DNA of 62,455 bases from the NCBI RefSeq assembly GCF_000429225.1, contig NZ_AUBL01000024.1:1-62455 (forward strand). Direction: 5' to 3'. Below the pieces are notes generated by a model. It had not been told where the DNA came from. It saw only the letters and a list, made by a program, of their open reading frames with translations, and made no database searches. Below, in pieces: positions 48,395-58,532 of the stretch. Made by a program: the position numbers and the translations under genes. The number at the start of each line of letters is the position of its first letter. The first letter of the stretch is position 1. The DNA is from Actinomyces dentalis DSM 19115. Lineage in GTDB: Bacteria > Actinomycetota > Actinomycetes > Actinomycetales > Actinomycetaceae.

Positions 48395-49159
48395 ATGTCC
48401 GGACACTCCAAGTGGGCGACCACGAAGCACAAGAAGGCCGCCATCGACGCCAAGCGCGGCAAGCTGTTCGCCCGCCTCATCAAGAACATCGAGGTCGCGG
48501 CCCGCACCGGCGGCGGCGACCCCGCCGGCAACCCGACCCTGTTCGACGCCATCCAGAAGGCGAAGAAGAACTCCGTGCCCGCCGACAACATCACCCGCGC
48601 CGTCAAGCGCGGATCCGGCGAGGAGGCCGGCGGCGCCGACTGGCAGACCATCATGTACGAGGGCTACGGGCCCGCCGGGGTGGCCTTCCTCGTCGAGTGC
48701 CTCACCGACAACCGCAACCGCGCCGCCTCCGACGTGCGCGTGGCCTTCACCCGCACCGGCGGCAGCCTGGCCGACCCCGGCTCCGTGGCCTACAACTTCT
48801 CCCGCAAGGGCGTGGTCGAGGTCGCCAAGGCCGACGGCGTCGACGAGGACGCCATCCTCATGGCCGTGCTCGACGCCGGCGCCGAGGAGGTCGAGGAGGG
48901 GGCGGAGTCCTTCGAGATCATCTGCGACCCCGCCAACCTCGTCGCCGTGCGCAACGCCGTGACCGAGGCCGGCATGGACTACGAGTCCGCCGAGTCGCAG
49001 TTCGTGCCCGCCACCAGGATCGGGGTCGACCTGGAGGGCGCCCGCAGGGTCATGCGCCTGGTCGACGCCCTGGAGGACCTCGACGACGTCCAGAACGTCT
49101 ACACCTCCGTGGACATCAGCGCCGAGGTCGCCGCCGGACTCGAGACCGACGAGGACTGA
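48395..49159 (+). CDS. yebC: YebC/PmpR-family DNA-binding regulator
   Basis: 254 residues, GAGGAGG before the ATG. Opens with the family hallmark [20 protein letters not shown] and carries the [14 protein letters not shown] and [20 protein letters not shown] segments. YebC proteins bind DNA, and some act on ribosomes. It precedes ruvC as in most actinobacteria. The usual neighbours pdxS/pdxT between the PIM genes and yebC are absent. Confidence 0.96.
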   Translation: MSGHSKWATTKHKKAAIDAKRGKLFARLIKNIEVAARTGGGDPAGNPTLFDAIQKAKKNSVPADNITRAVKRGSGEEAGGADWQTIMYEGYGPAGVAFLVECLTDNRNRAASDVRVAFTRTGGSLADPGSVAYNFSRKGVVEVAKADGVDEDAILMAVLDAGAEEVEEGAESFEIICDPANLVAVRNAVTEAGMDYESAESQFVPATRIGVDLEGARRVMRLVDALEDLDDVQNVYTSVDISAEVAAGLETDED

Positions 49160-49198
49160 GCGGCCCCGCCCCGCCCGCCGTTCCGCCCCGCCCGCGCC

Positions 49199-49867
49199 GT
49201 GCCGGCCTCCTCGCGCGCCGTCGTCGCCCAGCAGCGGGTCCTCGGGATCGACCCCGGGCTGACCCGCTGCGGGCTGGCCTGCGTGGACATCGACCCGCGC
49301 CGCCGCGCCCGGCTGGTGGAGGTCGGGGTGGTGCGCACGCCGCCGGGCCGCAGCCCCGAGCTGCGCCTGCTGGCCGTCGCCGAGGCCCTGGACGACTGGA
49401 TCGCCCGGCTCGGGCCGACGGCCGTGTCCGTCGAGCGGGTCTTCGCCCAGGACAACCTGCGCTCGGTCATCGGGGTGGCCCAGGTGATGGGCGTGGTCAT
49501 GGTCGCCGGGGCGCGGGCGGGCCTGGAGGTCGCCCAGCACACCCCCAGCGAGGCCAAGGCCGCCGTCACCGGCTCGGGCACGGCCGGCAAGGCCCAGGTC
49601 CAGGCGATGGTCCAGCGGATCCTGGGTCTGGGCGCCCCGCCGCGGCCCGCCGACGCCGCCGACGCCCTGGCGCAGGCCATCTGCCACGGCTGGCGGGGCG
49701 GGGGCACGGGCAACGACGGGTCCACCGAGATGGTCTCCGCCGGCGGCTCGGTGCGCGCCGGCGCGCGCACCCCCGCCCAGCGGCGGTGGGCCGCCGCGCA
49801 GGCGGCGGCGCGGCGGACCGGGGCGGTCGACCCGCGCCGCGCCCGGCGCCGGGGCGCCGCCCCCTGA
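49199..49867 (+). CDS. ruvC: Holliday junction endonuclease RuvC
   Basis: 222 residues. The four acidic catalytic positions are recognisable: GIDPGLTRCG, VSVERVFAQ, and the paired aspartates in DAADALAQAICH. It resolves Holliday junctions with RuvAB. GTG 49199 is the only plausible start but lacks a ribosome site, so it may be a little off. A C-terminal extension of about 50 basic, Ala/Arg-rich residues follows the conserved end. Confidence 0.94.
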   Translation: MPASSRAVVAQQRVLGIDPGLTRCGLACVDIDPRRRARLVEVGVVRTPPGRSPELRLLAVAEALDDWIARLGPTAVSVERVFAQDNLRSVIGVAQVMGVVMVAGARAGLEVAQHTPSEAKAAVTGSGTAGKAQVQAMVQRILGLGAPPRPADAADALAQAICHGWRGGGTGNDGSTEMVSAGGSVRAGARTPAQRRWAAAQAAARRTGAVDPRRARRRGAAP

Positions 49868-49961
49868 CACCGGGCGCCGGCGGGTCTCGCGCCGCGCCCG
49901 GCGCCGACGCCGCCCCTGGTACAGTTCGTACAGACGTTCGACCTTCCGAAGGAGGATCCGC

Positions 49962-50597
49962 ATGATCGCCTCCCTGCGCGGCACCGTGCTCGAGACCTCG
50001 CTGACCGGGGCGGTCATCGAGGTCGGCGGCGTCGGCATGGCCTTCCAGGCGACCCCGGCGACCCTGGCGGGCCTGCGCGCGGGCGAGGAGGGCTTCGTGC
50101 GCACCGAGCTGGTGGTGCGCGAGGACGCCCTGACCCTCTACGGCTTCGCCGACGCCGACGAGCGCCACTGCTTCCGGGTCCTGCTGGGCGCCAAGGGCGT
50201 GGGCGCCAAGCTGGCGCTGGCGATCCTGGCGGTCCACACCCCCGACGCCCTGCGCCGGGCCGTCGCCGCCGACGACGTCGCCGCCCTCAGGCGGGTGCCG
50301 GGGCTGGGGCCCAAGGGCGCCCAGCGGGTCATGATCGACGTGGCCGACAAGCTCGGCCCGCCCTCCGGCGACGGCCCCGCCGCGGACGCCGGGACGGCCC
50401 CGCCGGACGAGGGGGCCGCCAACCCCGACGTCGTGGCCGCCCTGGTCCAGCTGGGGTGGAACGAGGCCGTGGCGACCCGGGCCGTCGCCTCCGCCGAGGC
50501 CGCCCACCGCGACGAGGCGGGGCGGGACGCCGTCCTGGCGGTCCCCGAGCTGCTGCGGGCCTCGCTGCGCCGGCTGGGGGGCGGTCGCCGTGTCTGA
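49962..50597 (+). CDS. ruvA: Holliday junction branch-migration protein RuvA
   Basis: 211 residues with GAAGGAGGA upstream. OB fold at the N-terminus ([20 protein letters not shown]), then HhH motifs ([16 protein letters not shown] and [19 protein letters not shown]), an Ala/Pro linker, and domain III ([20 protein letters not shown]), which contacts RuvB. It tetramerises on Holliday junctions. It overlaps ruvB by eight bases. TACAGT near 49921 is a possible -10. Confidence 0.96.
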   Translation: MIASLRGTVLETSLTGAVIEVGGVGMAFQATPATLAGLRAGEEGFVRTELVVREDALTLYGFADADERHCFRVLLGAKGVGAKLALAILAVHTPDALRRAVAADDVAALRRVPGLGPKGAQRVMIDVADKLGPPSGDGPAADAGTAPPDEGAANPDVVAALVQLGWNEAVATRAVASAEAAHRDEAGRDAVLAVPELLRASLRRLGGGRRV

Positions 50598-51612
50598 GGG
50601 GCGCTTCGTCGGGTCGGGCGCCGACGAGACCGAGCGCGCCGCCGAGGCGGCCCTGCGCCCCAGGCGCCTGGAGGACTTCGTGGGCCAGGAGGTCGTGCGC
50701 GGCCAGCTCTCCGTCGTCCTGCGCGCCTCCCTGGCGCGGGGGACCTGCCCCGACCACGTGCTGCTGTCCGGCCCCCCCGGGCTGGGCAAGACGACCCTGG
50801 CCATGATCATCGCCGCCGAGGTCGACGGCTCCCTGCGGCTGACCTCGGGCCCGGCGATCCAGCACGCCGGCGACCTGGCCGCCATCCTGTCCTCCCTGGA
50901 GGAGGGCGACGTGCTGTTCATCGACGAGATCCACCGCCTGGCCCGCACCGCCGAGGAGATGCTCTACCTGGCGATGGAGGACTACCGGGTCGACGTCGTC
51001 GTCGGCAAGGGGCCGGGGGCGACCTCCATCCCCCTGTCCCTGCCGCCCTTCACCGTCGTGGGCGCCACGACCCGGGCGGGACTGCTGCCCGCGCCGCTGC
51101 GCGACCGCTTCGGCTTCACCGGGCACCTGGAGTACTACGGGCCGGGCGAGCTGTCGCGCATCCTGGCCCGCTCCGCCGGCCTGCTGGGCGTGAACCTGGA
51201 GGAGGAGGCGGCGGGGGAGCTGGCCCGGCGCTCGCGCGGCACCCCGCGCATCGCCAACCGCCTCCTGCGCCGCGTCCAGGACTGGGCGGAGGTCCACGGC
51301 ACGCCCGGGCGCCTGGACCTGACGGCCGCGCGCGCGGCCCTGGAGGTCTTCGAGGTCGACGCCCTGGGCCTGGACCGCCTCGACCGGGCCGTGCTCCAGG
51401 CGCTGTGCACCCGCTTCGCCGCGGGGCCCGTGGGCCTGACCACGCTGGCGGTCAGCGTGGGGGAGGAGCCGGAGACGGTCGAGACGGTCGCCGAGCCCTA
51501 CCTCGTGCGCGAGGGCCTGGTGGTGCGCACGCCGCGCGGCCGGCAGGCCACGTCGGCCGCCTACGAGCACCTGGGGCTGGCCGCGCCGCCCGGCGGGGCG
51601 CTCTTCGCGTGA
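50590..51612 (+). CDS. ruvB: Holliday junction helicase RuvB
   Basis: 340 residues from GTG 50590. An AAA+ ATPase: Walker [13 protein letters not shown], Walker [11 protein letters not shown], sensor 1 VGATTRAG, the arginine-finger region PLRDRFGF, and the C-terminal winged helix ([18 protein letters not shown]). It drives branch migration with RuvA. It is the last gene before a gap leading to yajC. Confidence 0.97.
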   Translation: MSEGRFVGSGADETERAAEAALRPRRLEDFVGQEVVRGQLSVVLRASLARGTCPDHVLLSGPPGLGKTTLAMIIAAEVDGSLRLTSGPAIQHAGDLAAILSSLEEGDVLFIDEIHRLARTAEEMLYLAMEDYRVDVVVGKGPGATSIPLSLPPFTVVGATTRAGLLPAPLRDRFGFTGHLEYYGPGELSRILARSAGLLGVNLEEEAAGELARRSRGTPRIANRLLRRVQDWAEVHGTPGRLDLTAARAALEVFEVDALGLDRLDRAVLQALCTRFAAGPVGLTTLAVSVGEEPETVETVAEPYLVREGLVVRTPRGRQATSAAYEHLGLAAPPGGALFA

Positions 51613-51770
51613 GCCCGCGCGCCCGGGATCGGCCGGCGGCGGGCCCCGGCCCGTGACCGGCCCGTGATGCGGGCGGTCGCGTCTCACACCCGGCGCGCTT
51701 GACCGGTGGCCTAGACTCACGGAGGCCCCTCTTGACCGGGGCGCCCCGACCCCGGAACGGAGAACACTCG

Positions 51771-52229
51771 ATGACGCTGTGGATGATCCTGATCATGCTC
51801 ATCGGCTTCTGGCTCGTCTCGCGCTTCGCGAACAAGCAGCAGCAGAAGATGCTCGAGGAGCAGAAGCGCCGCACCGACGAGGCCCTGGTGGTCGGGAACT
51901 GGGTCAAGACCCGGGCGGGCTTCTACGGCACGGTCGTGGAGATCGACGGCGACGTCGTCACCCTGGCCACGCCGCTGGGGGACGAGTCCCTGTGGGAGAA
52001 GAGCGCCATCCTCGGCGCCGAGGAGCCGCCCTTCGCCTCCACGGCGCAGGACGACGAGGCGCAGGACGCCCAGGACGACGTCGCCGGCCTCATCGCCGAT
52101 GACGACGCCGCCTTCGAGGACGACGACGACGCCGAGTCCGGGGCGCAGGACGAGGCCGATGACGACGCCGACGCCGCCTCCGGGGCGGATGACGCCGACG
52201 CCGTCGAGGGCGAGGGCCGCCGCGCCTGA
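51771..52229 (+). CDS. yajC: Preprotein translocase accessory subunit YajC
   Basis: 152 residues. One N-terminal membrane helix (LWMILIMLIGFWLVSRF), then the conserved RRTDEALVVGNWVKTRAGFYG and the GDVVTLATP strand. The last 60 residues are almost entirely Asp/Glu/Ala, a long acidic tail compared with about 110 residues in most bacteria. It forms a complex with SecDF at the translocon. A TAGACT box at 51712-51717 lies upstream. Confidence 0.93.
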   Translation: MTLWMILIMLIGFWLVSRFANKQQQKMLEEQKRRTDEALVVGNWVKTRAGFYGTVVEIDGDVVTLATPLGDESLWEKSAILGAEEPPFASTAQDDEAQDAQDDVAGLIADDDAAFEDDDDAESGAQDEADDDADAASGADDADAVEGEGRRA

Positions 52230-52276
52230 GCGCCGTGCCCGCCCGCCACCGAGAACCCCTCTGAGGAAGAGACCGC

Positions 52277-54346
52277 GTGTCCAGAAAGCAGACCAAGCAC
52301 CCGGGGCGCCGCCTCCTGACGCTGCTCCTCGCCATCGTCGTGGGCTACTCCGCCCTGGCCTTCGGGACGGCGACGCACCGCACCACCATGACGCCGGGCC
52401 TCGCGCTCGACCTGGAGGGCGGCACCCAGATCATCCTGACCCCCACGACCTCGGACGGGTCGGAGATCACCGACGAGAACGTCAACGAGGCCATCGGGGT
52501 CATCCGCCAGCGCGTGGACGCCTCCGGCGTCTCCGAGGCGCAGATCTCCCGCCAGGGCGGGCAGAACATCGTCGTCTCGCTGCCCGGCACCCCCAGCCCC
52601 GAGACCCTGGAGCTGGTGCGCACCTCGGCCGTGCTCTACTTCCGCCCGGTCATCCGCGTCATCCAGGGCTCGGCCGCCGCGCTCGCCCAGGTGCGCAACC
52701 AGATCGCCCAGCAGGCGGCCTCCGCCTCGGCCGGCGCCCCGGCCACCGCCCCCGAGCAGGCCACCGCCCCCGCCGCCGAGCCCACGGCGGACCAGGCGGG
52801 ATCCGAGGGGGAGGGCGCCGAGGGCGCGGCGGAGCGGGCCACGGACCAGGCGGGCGCCGAGGGCGCCCAGGAGGGCGCGAGCGCGGCGCCGACGCCCGCC
52901 CCGACGGCCCTGACGACCGTCACCCCCGAGGAGGTCGCCACGTCCATGGCCGACGTCAACGGCGACGGCGCCATCGGCTCCGACCCGCTGCCGGCCACCT
53001 CGCAGGACAACTCCTCCGACAGCTGGATCACCGAGCAGCTCCTCTACGACGCCTACATGACCGACTGCAAGGCGCCGGGGAACCTCACCGGCCAGGCGCA
53101 GGACCCGTCCGCGGCCGTCATCTCCTGCGCCAAGGACGGCTCCGGCGCCACCTACATCCTGGGCCCCGCGGACATCGCCGGCACTGACATCGCCAACGCC
53201 AACGCCGGGCTGGAGACCACCGACCAGGGGACGACGACGAACAACTGGGTCGTCTCCCTGGAATTCGACAAGGAGGGCACCGCCGCCTTCGCCGAGGTCT
53301 CCAAGCGGCTGCTCGCCTACCGCGACAAGGCCGCCGCCGCCGGCTCCAACCAGAACGGCGTCCAGAGCACCGACTCGCAGAAGGCGCAGTTCGCCATCGT
53401 CCTGGACGGCCTGACCATCATGGCCTCGGGCTTCAACCCCTCCGTCGTGTCGCCCATCACCGACGGGCGCGTGCAGATCACCGGCGGCTTCACCCAGGCG
53501 CAGGCCAAGACGCTGGCCAACCAGCTCTCCTTCGGCTCCCTGCCGCTGACCTTCACCGTCCAGTCCGAGCAGCAGATCTCCGCGACCCTGGGCACCGAGC
53601 AGCTGCGCAACGGGCTCATCGCCGGGCTCGTGGGCTTCCTGCTCATCATCGTCTACCTGCTGTGGCAGTACCGGGGCCTGGCGGTGGTCGCCGTGGCCTC
53701 CCTGATCGCGGCCGCCGCATCGACCTACCTGGTCATCGCCCTGCTGTCCTGGTCGATGGGATACCGGCTCTCCCTGGCGGGCGTGGCCGGGCTCATCATC
53801 TCCATCGGCATCACCATGGACTCCTTCATCATCTACTTCGAGAGGGTCCGCGACGAGGTCCGCCACGGCAGGACCCTGGTGGCCGCCGTCGACGAGGGGT
53901 GGACGCACGCCCGGCGCACCATCATCGTCTCCGACGCCGTCAACCTCGTGGCCGCCGTCGTGCTGTACTTCCTGGCCGTGGGCGGAGTGCAGGGCTTCGC
54001 CTTCACCCTGGGCGTGACCACCGTCGTCGACCTGGCCATCATCATCCTCTTCACCCACCCGATGATGGTGCAGATCCTGCGCATCCGCTTCTTCGGCGAG
54101 GGCCACCGCCTGTCCGGGCTGGACCCCGAGCACCTGGGCGCCCGGTCCCTGGCCGCCTACGGCAGGGGCCGCCAGGCGGCCGCCGACGCCGTCGTGGGCT
54201 CCCTGGCCCGGCGCAAGGCCCGGGCCGCCGAGCGCACCGCGGACTCCGGGGCCGGAGTCGACCCCGGACCGCCCGAATCGACCGGGCCCGACGACGCCGA
54301 CGCCGTCGAGGCGGCCACCAGCGGAAAGGACGGTGAGGGCAAGTGA
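52277..54346 (+). CDS. secD: Protein translocase subunit SecD
   Basis: 689 residues from GTG 52277. First helix (LLTLLLAIVVGYSALAFG), the LDLEGGTQIILTP start of the external P1 domain, then six C-terminal helices (NGLIAGLVGFLLIIVYLLW onward) with ISIGITMDSFIIYFERVRDE. It uses the proton gradient to help pull exported proteins out of SecYEG. A low-complexity Ala/Glu/Gln/Pro insertion of about 90 residues (QQAASASAGAPATAPEQATA onward) sits in the external domain. It overlaps secF by four bases. Confidence 0.96.
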   Translation: MSRKQTKHPGRRLLTLLLAIVVGYSALAFGTATHRTTMTPGLALDLEGGTQIILTPTTSDGSEITDENVNEAIGVIRQRVDASGVSEAQISRQGGQNIVVSLPGTPSPETLELVRTSAVLYFRPVIRVIQGSAAALAQVRNQIAQQAASASAGAPATAPEQATAPAAEPTADQAGSEGEGAEGAAERATDQAGAEGAQEGASAAPTPAPTALTTVTPEEVATSMADVNGDGAIGSDPLPATSQDNSSDSWITEQLLYDAYMTDCKAPGNLTGQAQDPSAAVISCAKDGSGATYILGPADIAGTDIANANAGLETTDQGTTTNNWVVSLEFDKEGTAAFAEVSKRLLAYRDKAAAAGSNQNGVQSTDSQKAQFAIVLDGLTIMASGFNPSVVSPITDGRVQITGGFTQAQAKTLANQLSFGSLPLTFTVQSEQQISATLGTEQLRNGLIAGLVGFLLIIVYLLWQYRGLAVVAVASLIAAAASTYLVIALLSWSMGYRLSLAGVAGLIISIGITMDSFIIYFERVRDEVRHGRTLVAAVDEGWTHARRTIIVSDAVNLVAAVVLYFLAVGGVQGFAFTLGVTTVVDLAIIILFTHPMMVQILRIRFFGEGHRLSGLDPEHLGARSLAAYGRGRQAAADAVVGSLARRKARAAERTADSGAGVDPGPPESTGPDDADAVEAATSGKDGEGK

Positions 54347-55452
54347 AGAGCCTCGCCACCCTCGGCAACGAGCTCTACTCGGGCCGCACCTCCATCCCCT
54401 TCATCGCCAGGCGGCGCATCTGGTACACCATCGCCGCCGTCGTCATCGCCGTCTCCGCGATCCTCGTGGTCAGGCCCGGCCTCAACCCCGGCATCGACTT
54501 CAAGGGCGGCACCGAGGTGACCGTGACCGGCGTGCCCTCCCCCTCCGAGGGCCCCGCCAACGACGTCCTGAGCGCTCAGGGGCTGTCCGCCAGCTCCGCG
54601 GTGACGACCATGGGCTCGTCCTCGGTGCGGGTGCAGACCAATGAGCTGAGCAAGGCCGCCTCCGACTCCCTGAGCGCCGCCCTGGCCCAGGCGTACGGGG
54701 TGGACGCCGCCAACGTGTCCGCCACGACGATCGGCCCGACCTGGTCCTCGGACGTGACCGGCAAGGCCGTGCGCGGCCTGGTCATCTTCTTCCTGCTGGT
54801 CGGCGCCCTCATCTGGGCCTACTTCCGCACCTGGAAGATGGCGGCGGCGGCGCTGCTGGCCCTGACCCACGACATCATCATCACCGTGGGCGTCTACGCC
54901 GCCTCCCGCTTCGAGGTCACCCCCGCCACCATCATCGGCGTGCTCACCATCCTCGGCTACTCCCTGTACGACACGGTCGTCGTCTTCGACAAGATCCGCG
55001 AGAACACGGAGGCCTTCGAGGCCCAGACCCGCTCGACCTACGCCGAGCTGGCCAACCTGGCGGTCAACCAGACCTTCATCCGGTCCATCAACACCTCCGT
55101 GGTCGGGGTCCTGCCCGTCGCCTCGCTGCTCGTCGTGGGCGCCTTCATCCTGGGCGCGGGCACCCTGCGCGACATCGCCCTGACCCTGTTCATCGGCATG
55201 ATCGCCGGGACCCTGTCCTCGGTCTTCCTGGCCACCCCCCTGCTGGTGGACATGCGCAGCCGGGAGAGGGGCGTGCGCGAGCAGGCCGAGCGGGTCGCCG
55301 TCGCCCGCGGCCGGCGCCTGGAGCAGGCCGCCGACGACGACGAGCGCGAGGCCCTGGCCGCCGCCCCGGCCGCCTCGCCCCTCGTGCCCGGCCACCACCT
55401 GGGCGTGAGCGCCCAGCCCAAGAACCTGGCCAAGAGAAGGAGGCGCTCATGA
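54343..55452 (+). CDS. secF: Protein translocase subunit SecF
   Basis: 369 residues from GTG 54343. LNPGIDFKGGTEVTVTGVP opens the external domain, and six helices include ALLALTHDIIITVGVYAAS and TILGYSLYDTVVVFDKIREN, which are diagnostic. It partners SecD. The cytoplasmic tail is Ala/Glu/Arg-rich. It overlaps apt by four bases. Confidence 0.96.
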   Translation: MKSLATLGNELYSGRTSIPFIARRRIWYTIAAVVIAVSAILVVRPGLNPGIDFKGGTEVTVTGVPSPSEGPANDVLSAQGLSASSAVTTMGSSSVRVQTNELSKAASDSLSAALAQAYGVDAANVSATTIGPTWSSDVTGKAVRGLVIFFLLVGALIWAYFRTWKMAAAALLALTHDIIITVGVYAASRFEVTPATIIGVLTILGYSLYDTVVVFDKIRENTEAFEAQTRSTYAELANLAVNQTFIRSINTSVVGVLPVASLLVVGAFILGAGTLRDIALTLFIGMIAGTLSSVFLATPLLVDMRSRERGVREQAERVAVARGRRLEQAADDDEREALAAAPAASPLVPGHHLGVSAQPKNLAKRRRRS

Positions 55453-56000
55453 CCGCCCTGCCCCTGCCGGCCGAGCTGACCGAGCTCGTCCTGGACAACC
55501 TGCGCGAGATCCCCGACTTCCCCGAGCCCGGCGTCCTGTTCCGCGACATCACCCCGCTGCTGGCCAACGGCGAGGCCTTCGCCACCCTCATCGACGGGCT
55601 GGCCGGCCACTACCGCGGCCGCATCGACGCCGTCGCCGGGCTGGAGTCGCGCGGCTTCATCCTGGCCGCGCCGCTGGCCGTGCGCCTGGGCATCGGCATG
55701 CTCACCGTGCGCAAGGGGGGCAAGCTCCCCGGCCCGGTCGTGGGCGTCGACTACGACCTGGAGTACGGCACGGCCCGCATGGAGCTGCGCCCGGAGACGG
55801 TCGTGCCCGGCCAGAGGGTCCTGGTCATCGACGACGTCCTGGCCACCGGCGGCACCGCCTCGGCCTCCATCAGCCTGCTCGAGCGGGCCGGGGCGAAGAT
55901 CGAGGCCGTGTGCATGCTGCTGGAGCTGGCGGGCCTGGGCGGGCGCGAGAGACTGCCCGGCCGGAGCATCGACTCCGTCGTCGTCTTCCCCAGCGCCTGA
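55449..56000 (+). CDS. apt: Adenine phosphoribosyltransferase
   Basis: 183 residues. It converts adenine and PRPP to AMP (purine salvage). FPEPGVLFRDITPLL, GLESRGFILAAPLA and the PRPP-binding motif VLVIDDVLATGGTA are present. It sits between secF and rel as in other actinobacteria, with an ATGA overlap to secF. Confidence 0.96.
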   Translation: MTALPLPAELTELVLDNLREIPDFPEPGVLFRDITPLLANGEAFATLIDGLAGHYRGRIDAVAGLESRGFILAAPLAVRLGIGMLTVRKGGKLPGPVVGVDYDLEYGTARMELRPETVVPGQRVLVIDDVLATGGTASASISLLERAGAKIEAVCMLLELAGLGGRERLPGRSIDSVVVFPSA

Positions 56001-56120
56001 CCCCCGTCCCCGCAGCGCGGGGCGAGGGCCCCACGGCCCCGGCCCTGACGGGCGCCCGGCCCCGCCCCCGCAGCGCGCGGCCGCGGCCGACCTCGGCGAG
56101 AACGCGCCGCCCGGCGCGGC

Positions 56121-56126
56121 TATGAT
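56121..56126 (+). promoter_or_regulatory. Candidate leaderless -10 box of rel
   Basis: TATGAT, six bases before the rel ATG, and no Shine-Dalgarno. rel may thus have its own leaderless transcript although it follows apt. Confidence 0.5.
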
Positions 56127-56132
56127 CCGGCC

Positions 56133-58463
56133 ATGACGGAGACGAAGACCATTCACGACGCCGGCAGCCAGACCGTCGTCCCGGGTTCGCGCGTCCGCAG
56201 CCGTCTGGCCTGGTTCGGTTCCCGCGGGCACTCCACCCCGCCGGCGATCGAGCCGCTCATGCGCGCCCTGCGCGCCAACCACCCCAAGGCGGACACCCGC
56301 CTGATCGTGCGCGCCTACGAGGTCGCCGAGAAGGCCCACGCCGGGCAGCGCCGCAAGTCCGGCGGCCCCTACATCACCCACCCGGTGGCGGTGGCGACCA
56401 TCCTCGCCGAGCTCGGCATGACCCCCCAGACGCTCGCCGCCGCCCTCCTGCACGACACCGTGGAGGACACCGACTACACCCTGGACCGCCTGCGGGCCGA
56501 CTTCGGCGACGAGATCGCCCTGCTGGTCGACGGCGTCACCAAGCTCGACAAGCTCCAGTACGGCCAGGCCGCCCAGGCCGAGACGGTCCGCAAGATGATC
56601 GTGGCCATGTCCAAGGACATCCGCGTCCTGCTCATCAAGCTCGGCGACCGCCTCCACAACGCGCGCACCTGGAAGTACGTCTCGGCGGAGAACGCCTCCC
56701 GCAAGGCCAAGGAGACCCTGGAGATCTACGCGCCCCTGGCCCACCGCCTGGGCCTGAACGCCATCAAGTGGGAGCTGGAGGACCGCTCCTTCAAGGCCCT
56801 GTACCCCGGCGTCTACGAGGAGATCGAGCACATGGTGGCCGAGCGGGCGCCCGCCCGCGAGGAGTACCTGCGCCAGGTGCGCCTCCAGATCGAGGAGGAC
56901 CTGCGGGTCAACCGGATCAAGGGCACGGTCACCGGCCGCCCCAAGCACTACTACTCGATCTACCAGAAGATGATCGTGCGCGGCAAGGAGTTCGACGACA
57001 TCTACGACCTGGTGGCCGTGCGCGTCATCGTCGACACCGTGCAGGACTGCTACGCCGTCCTCGGCTCGCTGCACTCGCGCTGGACGCCCATGTCCGGGCG
57101 CTTCAAGGACTACATCGCCGTGCCCAAGTTCAACCTCTACCAGTCGCTGCACACCACCGTCATCGGGCCCGACGGCAAGCCGGTGGAGATCCAGATCCGC
57201 ACCCACGAGATGCACCGGATGGCCGAGTACGGGGTGGCCGCCCACTGGAAGTACAAGGAGGACCCCAACGCCACCGGGCCCAGCCCCGGGCGCGGCGGCG
57301 AGGTCGTCGACGGCGGGGACATGGCCTGGCTGCGCCAGCTCGTGGACTGGCAGAAGGAGACCCAGGACCCGGCCGAGTTCCTCGACTCCCTGCGCTACGA
57401 GATGGCCGGCGCCCAGGTCTACGTCTTCACGCCCAAGGGGGACGTCCTGACCCTGCCGGGCGGGGCGACGCCGGTGGACTTCGCCTACGCCGTGCACACC
57501 GAGGTGGGCCACCGCACCGTCGGCGCCCGCGTCAACGGCCGTCTCGTGCCGCTGGACACGCGCCTGGAGAACGGCGACTCCGTGGAGGTCTTCACCTCCA
57601 AGGCGCAGGGGGCCGGGCCCAGCCGCGACTGGCTGACCTTCGTGGGCTCGACCCGCGCGCGCAACAAGATCCGCTCCTGGTTCTCCAAGGAGAGGCGCGA
57701 GGAGGCCATCGAGGAGGGCAAGGTCGCCATCGCCCGCGCCATGCGCAAGAAGAACCTGCCGATCCAGCGGCTCATGAGCCACGACTCGCTGACCGACGTC
57801 GCCACGACCCTCGACAAGGGCGACGTGGACGGCCTGTACGCCGCCGTCGGCGAGGGGCACGTCTCCGCCCAGCACGTGGTGGACACGCTCGTGGCCGCCC
57901 TGGGCGGGGAGGCCGGGACGGAGGAGACCCTCGCCGAGGGCGTGCTGCCCACCCGGGCCGCCTCCTCGCACCGGCGCCCGCGGCCCACGGACGCCGGCGT
58001 CGTCGTCGAGGGCATGGACGCCGGCGACGTGTACGTCAAGCTGGCCCGCTGCTGCACGCCCATGCCCGGGGACCCGATCGTGGGGTTCGTCACCCGCGGC
58101 TCGGGCATCTCCGTGCACCGGCGCGACTGCCAGAACGTCGAGCAGCTCCAGCGCGAACCCGAGCGGATCGTCCCGGTGAGCTGGGCCGCCAACGCGCACA
58201 CCGCCTACCGGGTCCAGATCGACGTCGAGGCTCTGGACCGCGGCGGCCTGCTGGCGGACATCACCCGGGTCCTGGCCGACAACCACGTCAACCTCATGAG
58301 CGCGAACATCGGCACCAGCCGGGACCGGGTGGTCACCGGCCGCTTCGTCGTCGAGCTGGCGGCGGTGGGCCACCTGGACGACACCCTGGCCTCGCTGCGC
58401 CGCATCGACGGGGTCTTCGAGGCCCACCGCACGACCTCCGGCTCGGCCCGCCGCCAGACCTGA
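56133..58463 (+). CDS. rel: Bifunctional (p)ppGpp synthetase/hydrolase
   Basis: 776 residues. N-terminal HD hydrolase domain with HDTVEDTDYT (His107-Asp108), the synthetase domain (EFDDIYDLVAVRVIV) bearing the RFKD motif (Arg323), which marks bifunctional Rel rather than RelA, then TGS (VYVFTPKGDVLTLPGGATPV), a helical/zinc-finger region with RCCTPMPGDPIVGF, and a C-terminal ACT domain (IDVEALDRGGLLADITRVL). It makes and destroys the starvation alarmone on ribosomes. ATG 56133 has no ribosome site but a -10 box six bases before it. Confidence 0.96.
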   Translation: MTETKTIHDAGSQTVVPGSRVRSRLAWFGSRGHSTPPAIEPLMRALRANHPKADTRLIVRAYEVAEKAHAGQRRKSGGPYITHPVAVATILAELGMTPQTLAAALLHDTVEDTDYTLDRLRADFGDEIALLVDGVTKLDKLQYGQAAQAETVRKMIVAMSKDIRVLLIKLGDRLHNARTWKYVSAENASRKAKETLEIYAPLAHRLGLNAIKWELEDRSFKALYPGVYEEIEHMVAERAPAREEYLRQVRLQIEEDLRVNRIKGTVTGRPKHYYSIYQKMIVRGKEFDDIYDLVAVRVIVDTVQDCYAVLGSLHSRWTPMSGRFKDYIAVPKFNLYQSLHTTVIGPDGKPVEIQIRTHEMHRMAEYGVAAHWKYKEDPNATGPSPGRGGEVVDGGDMAWLRQLVDWQKETQDPAEFLDSLRYEMAGAQVYVFTPKGDVLTLPGGATPVDFAYAVHTEVGHRTVGARVNGRLVPLDTRLENGDSVEVFTSKAQGAGPSRDWLTFVGSTRARNKIRSWFSKERREEAIEEGKVAIARAMRKKNLPIQRLMSHDSLTDVATTLDKGDVDGLYAAVGEGHVSAQHVVDTLVAALGGEAGTEETLAEGVLPTRAASSHRRPRPTDAGVVVEGMDAGDVYVKLARCCTPMPGDPIVGFVTRGSGISVHRRDCQNVEQLQREPERIVPVSWAANAHTAYRVQIDVEALDRGGLLADITRVLADNHVNLMSANIGTSRDRVVTGRFVVELAAVGHLDDTLASLRRIDGVFEAHRTTSGSARRQT

Positions 58464-58492
58464 GCCGCGCCCGCCCTCACGGCGCGCCGGCA

Positions 58493-58521
58493 TCGGGGCG
58501 GGGCCCTCCCGGGCTCCCCGA
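58493..58521. terminator. Possible hairpin between rel and the AbiEi-like gene
   Basis: TCGGGG and CCCCGA flank a GC-rich interior in the short gap between convergent genes. The pairing is imperfect. Confidence 0.3.
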
Positions 58522-58532
58522 CTGCGCCTTCC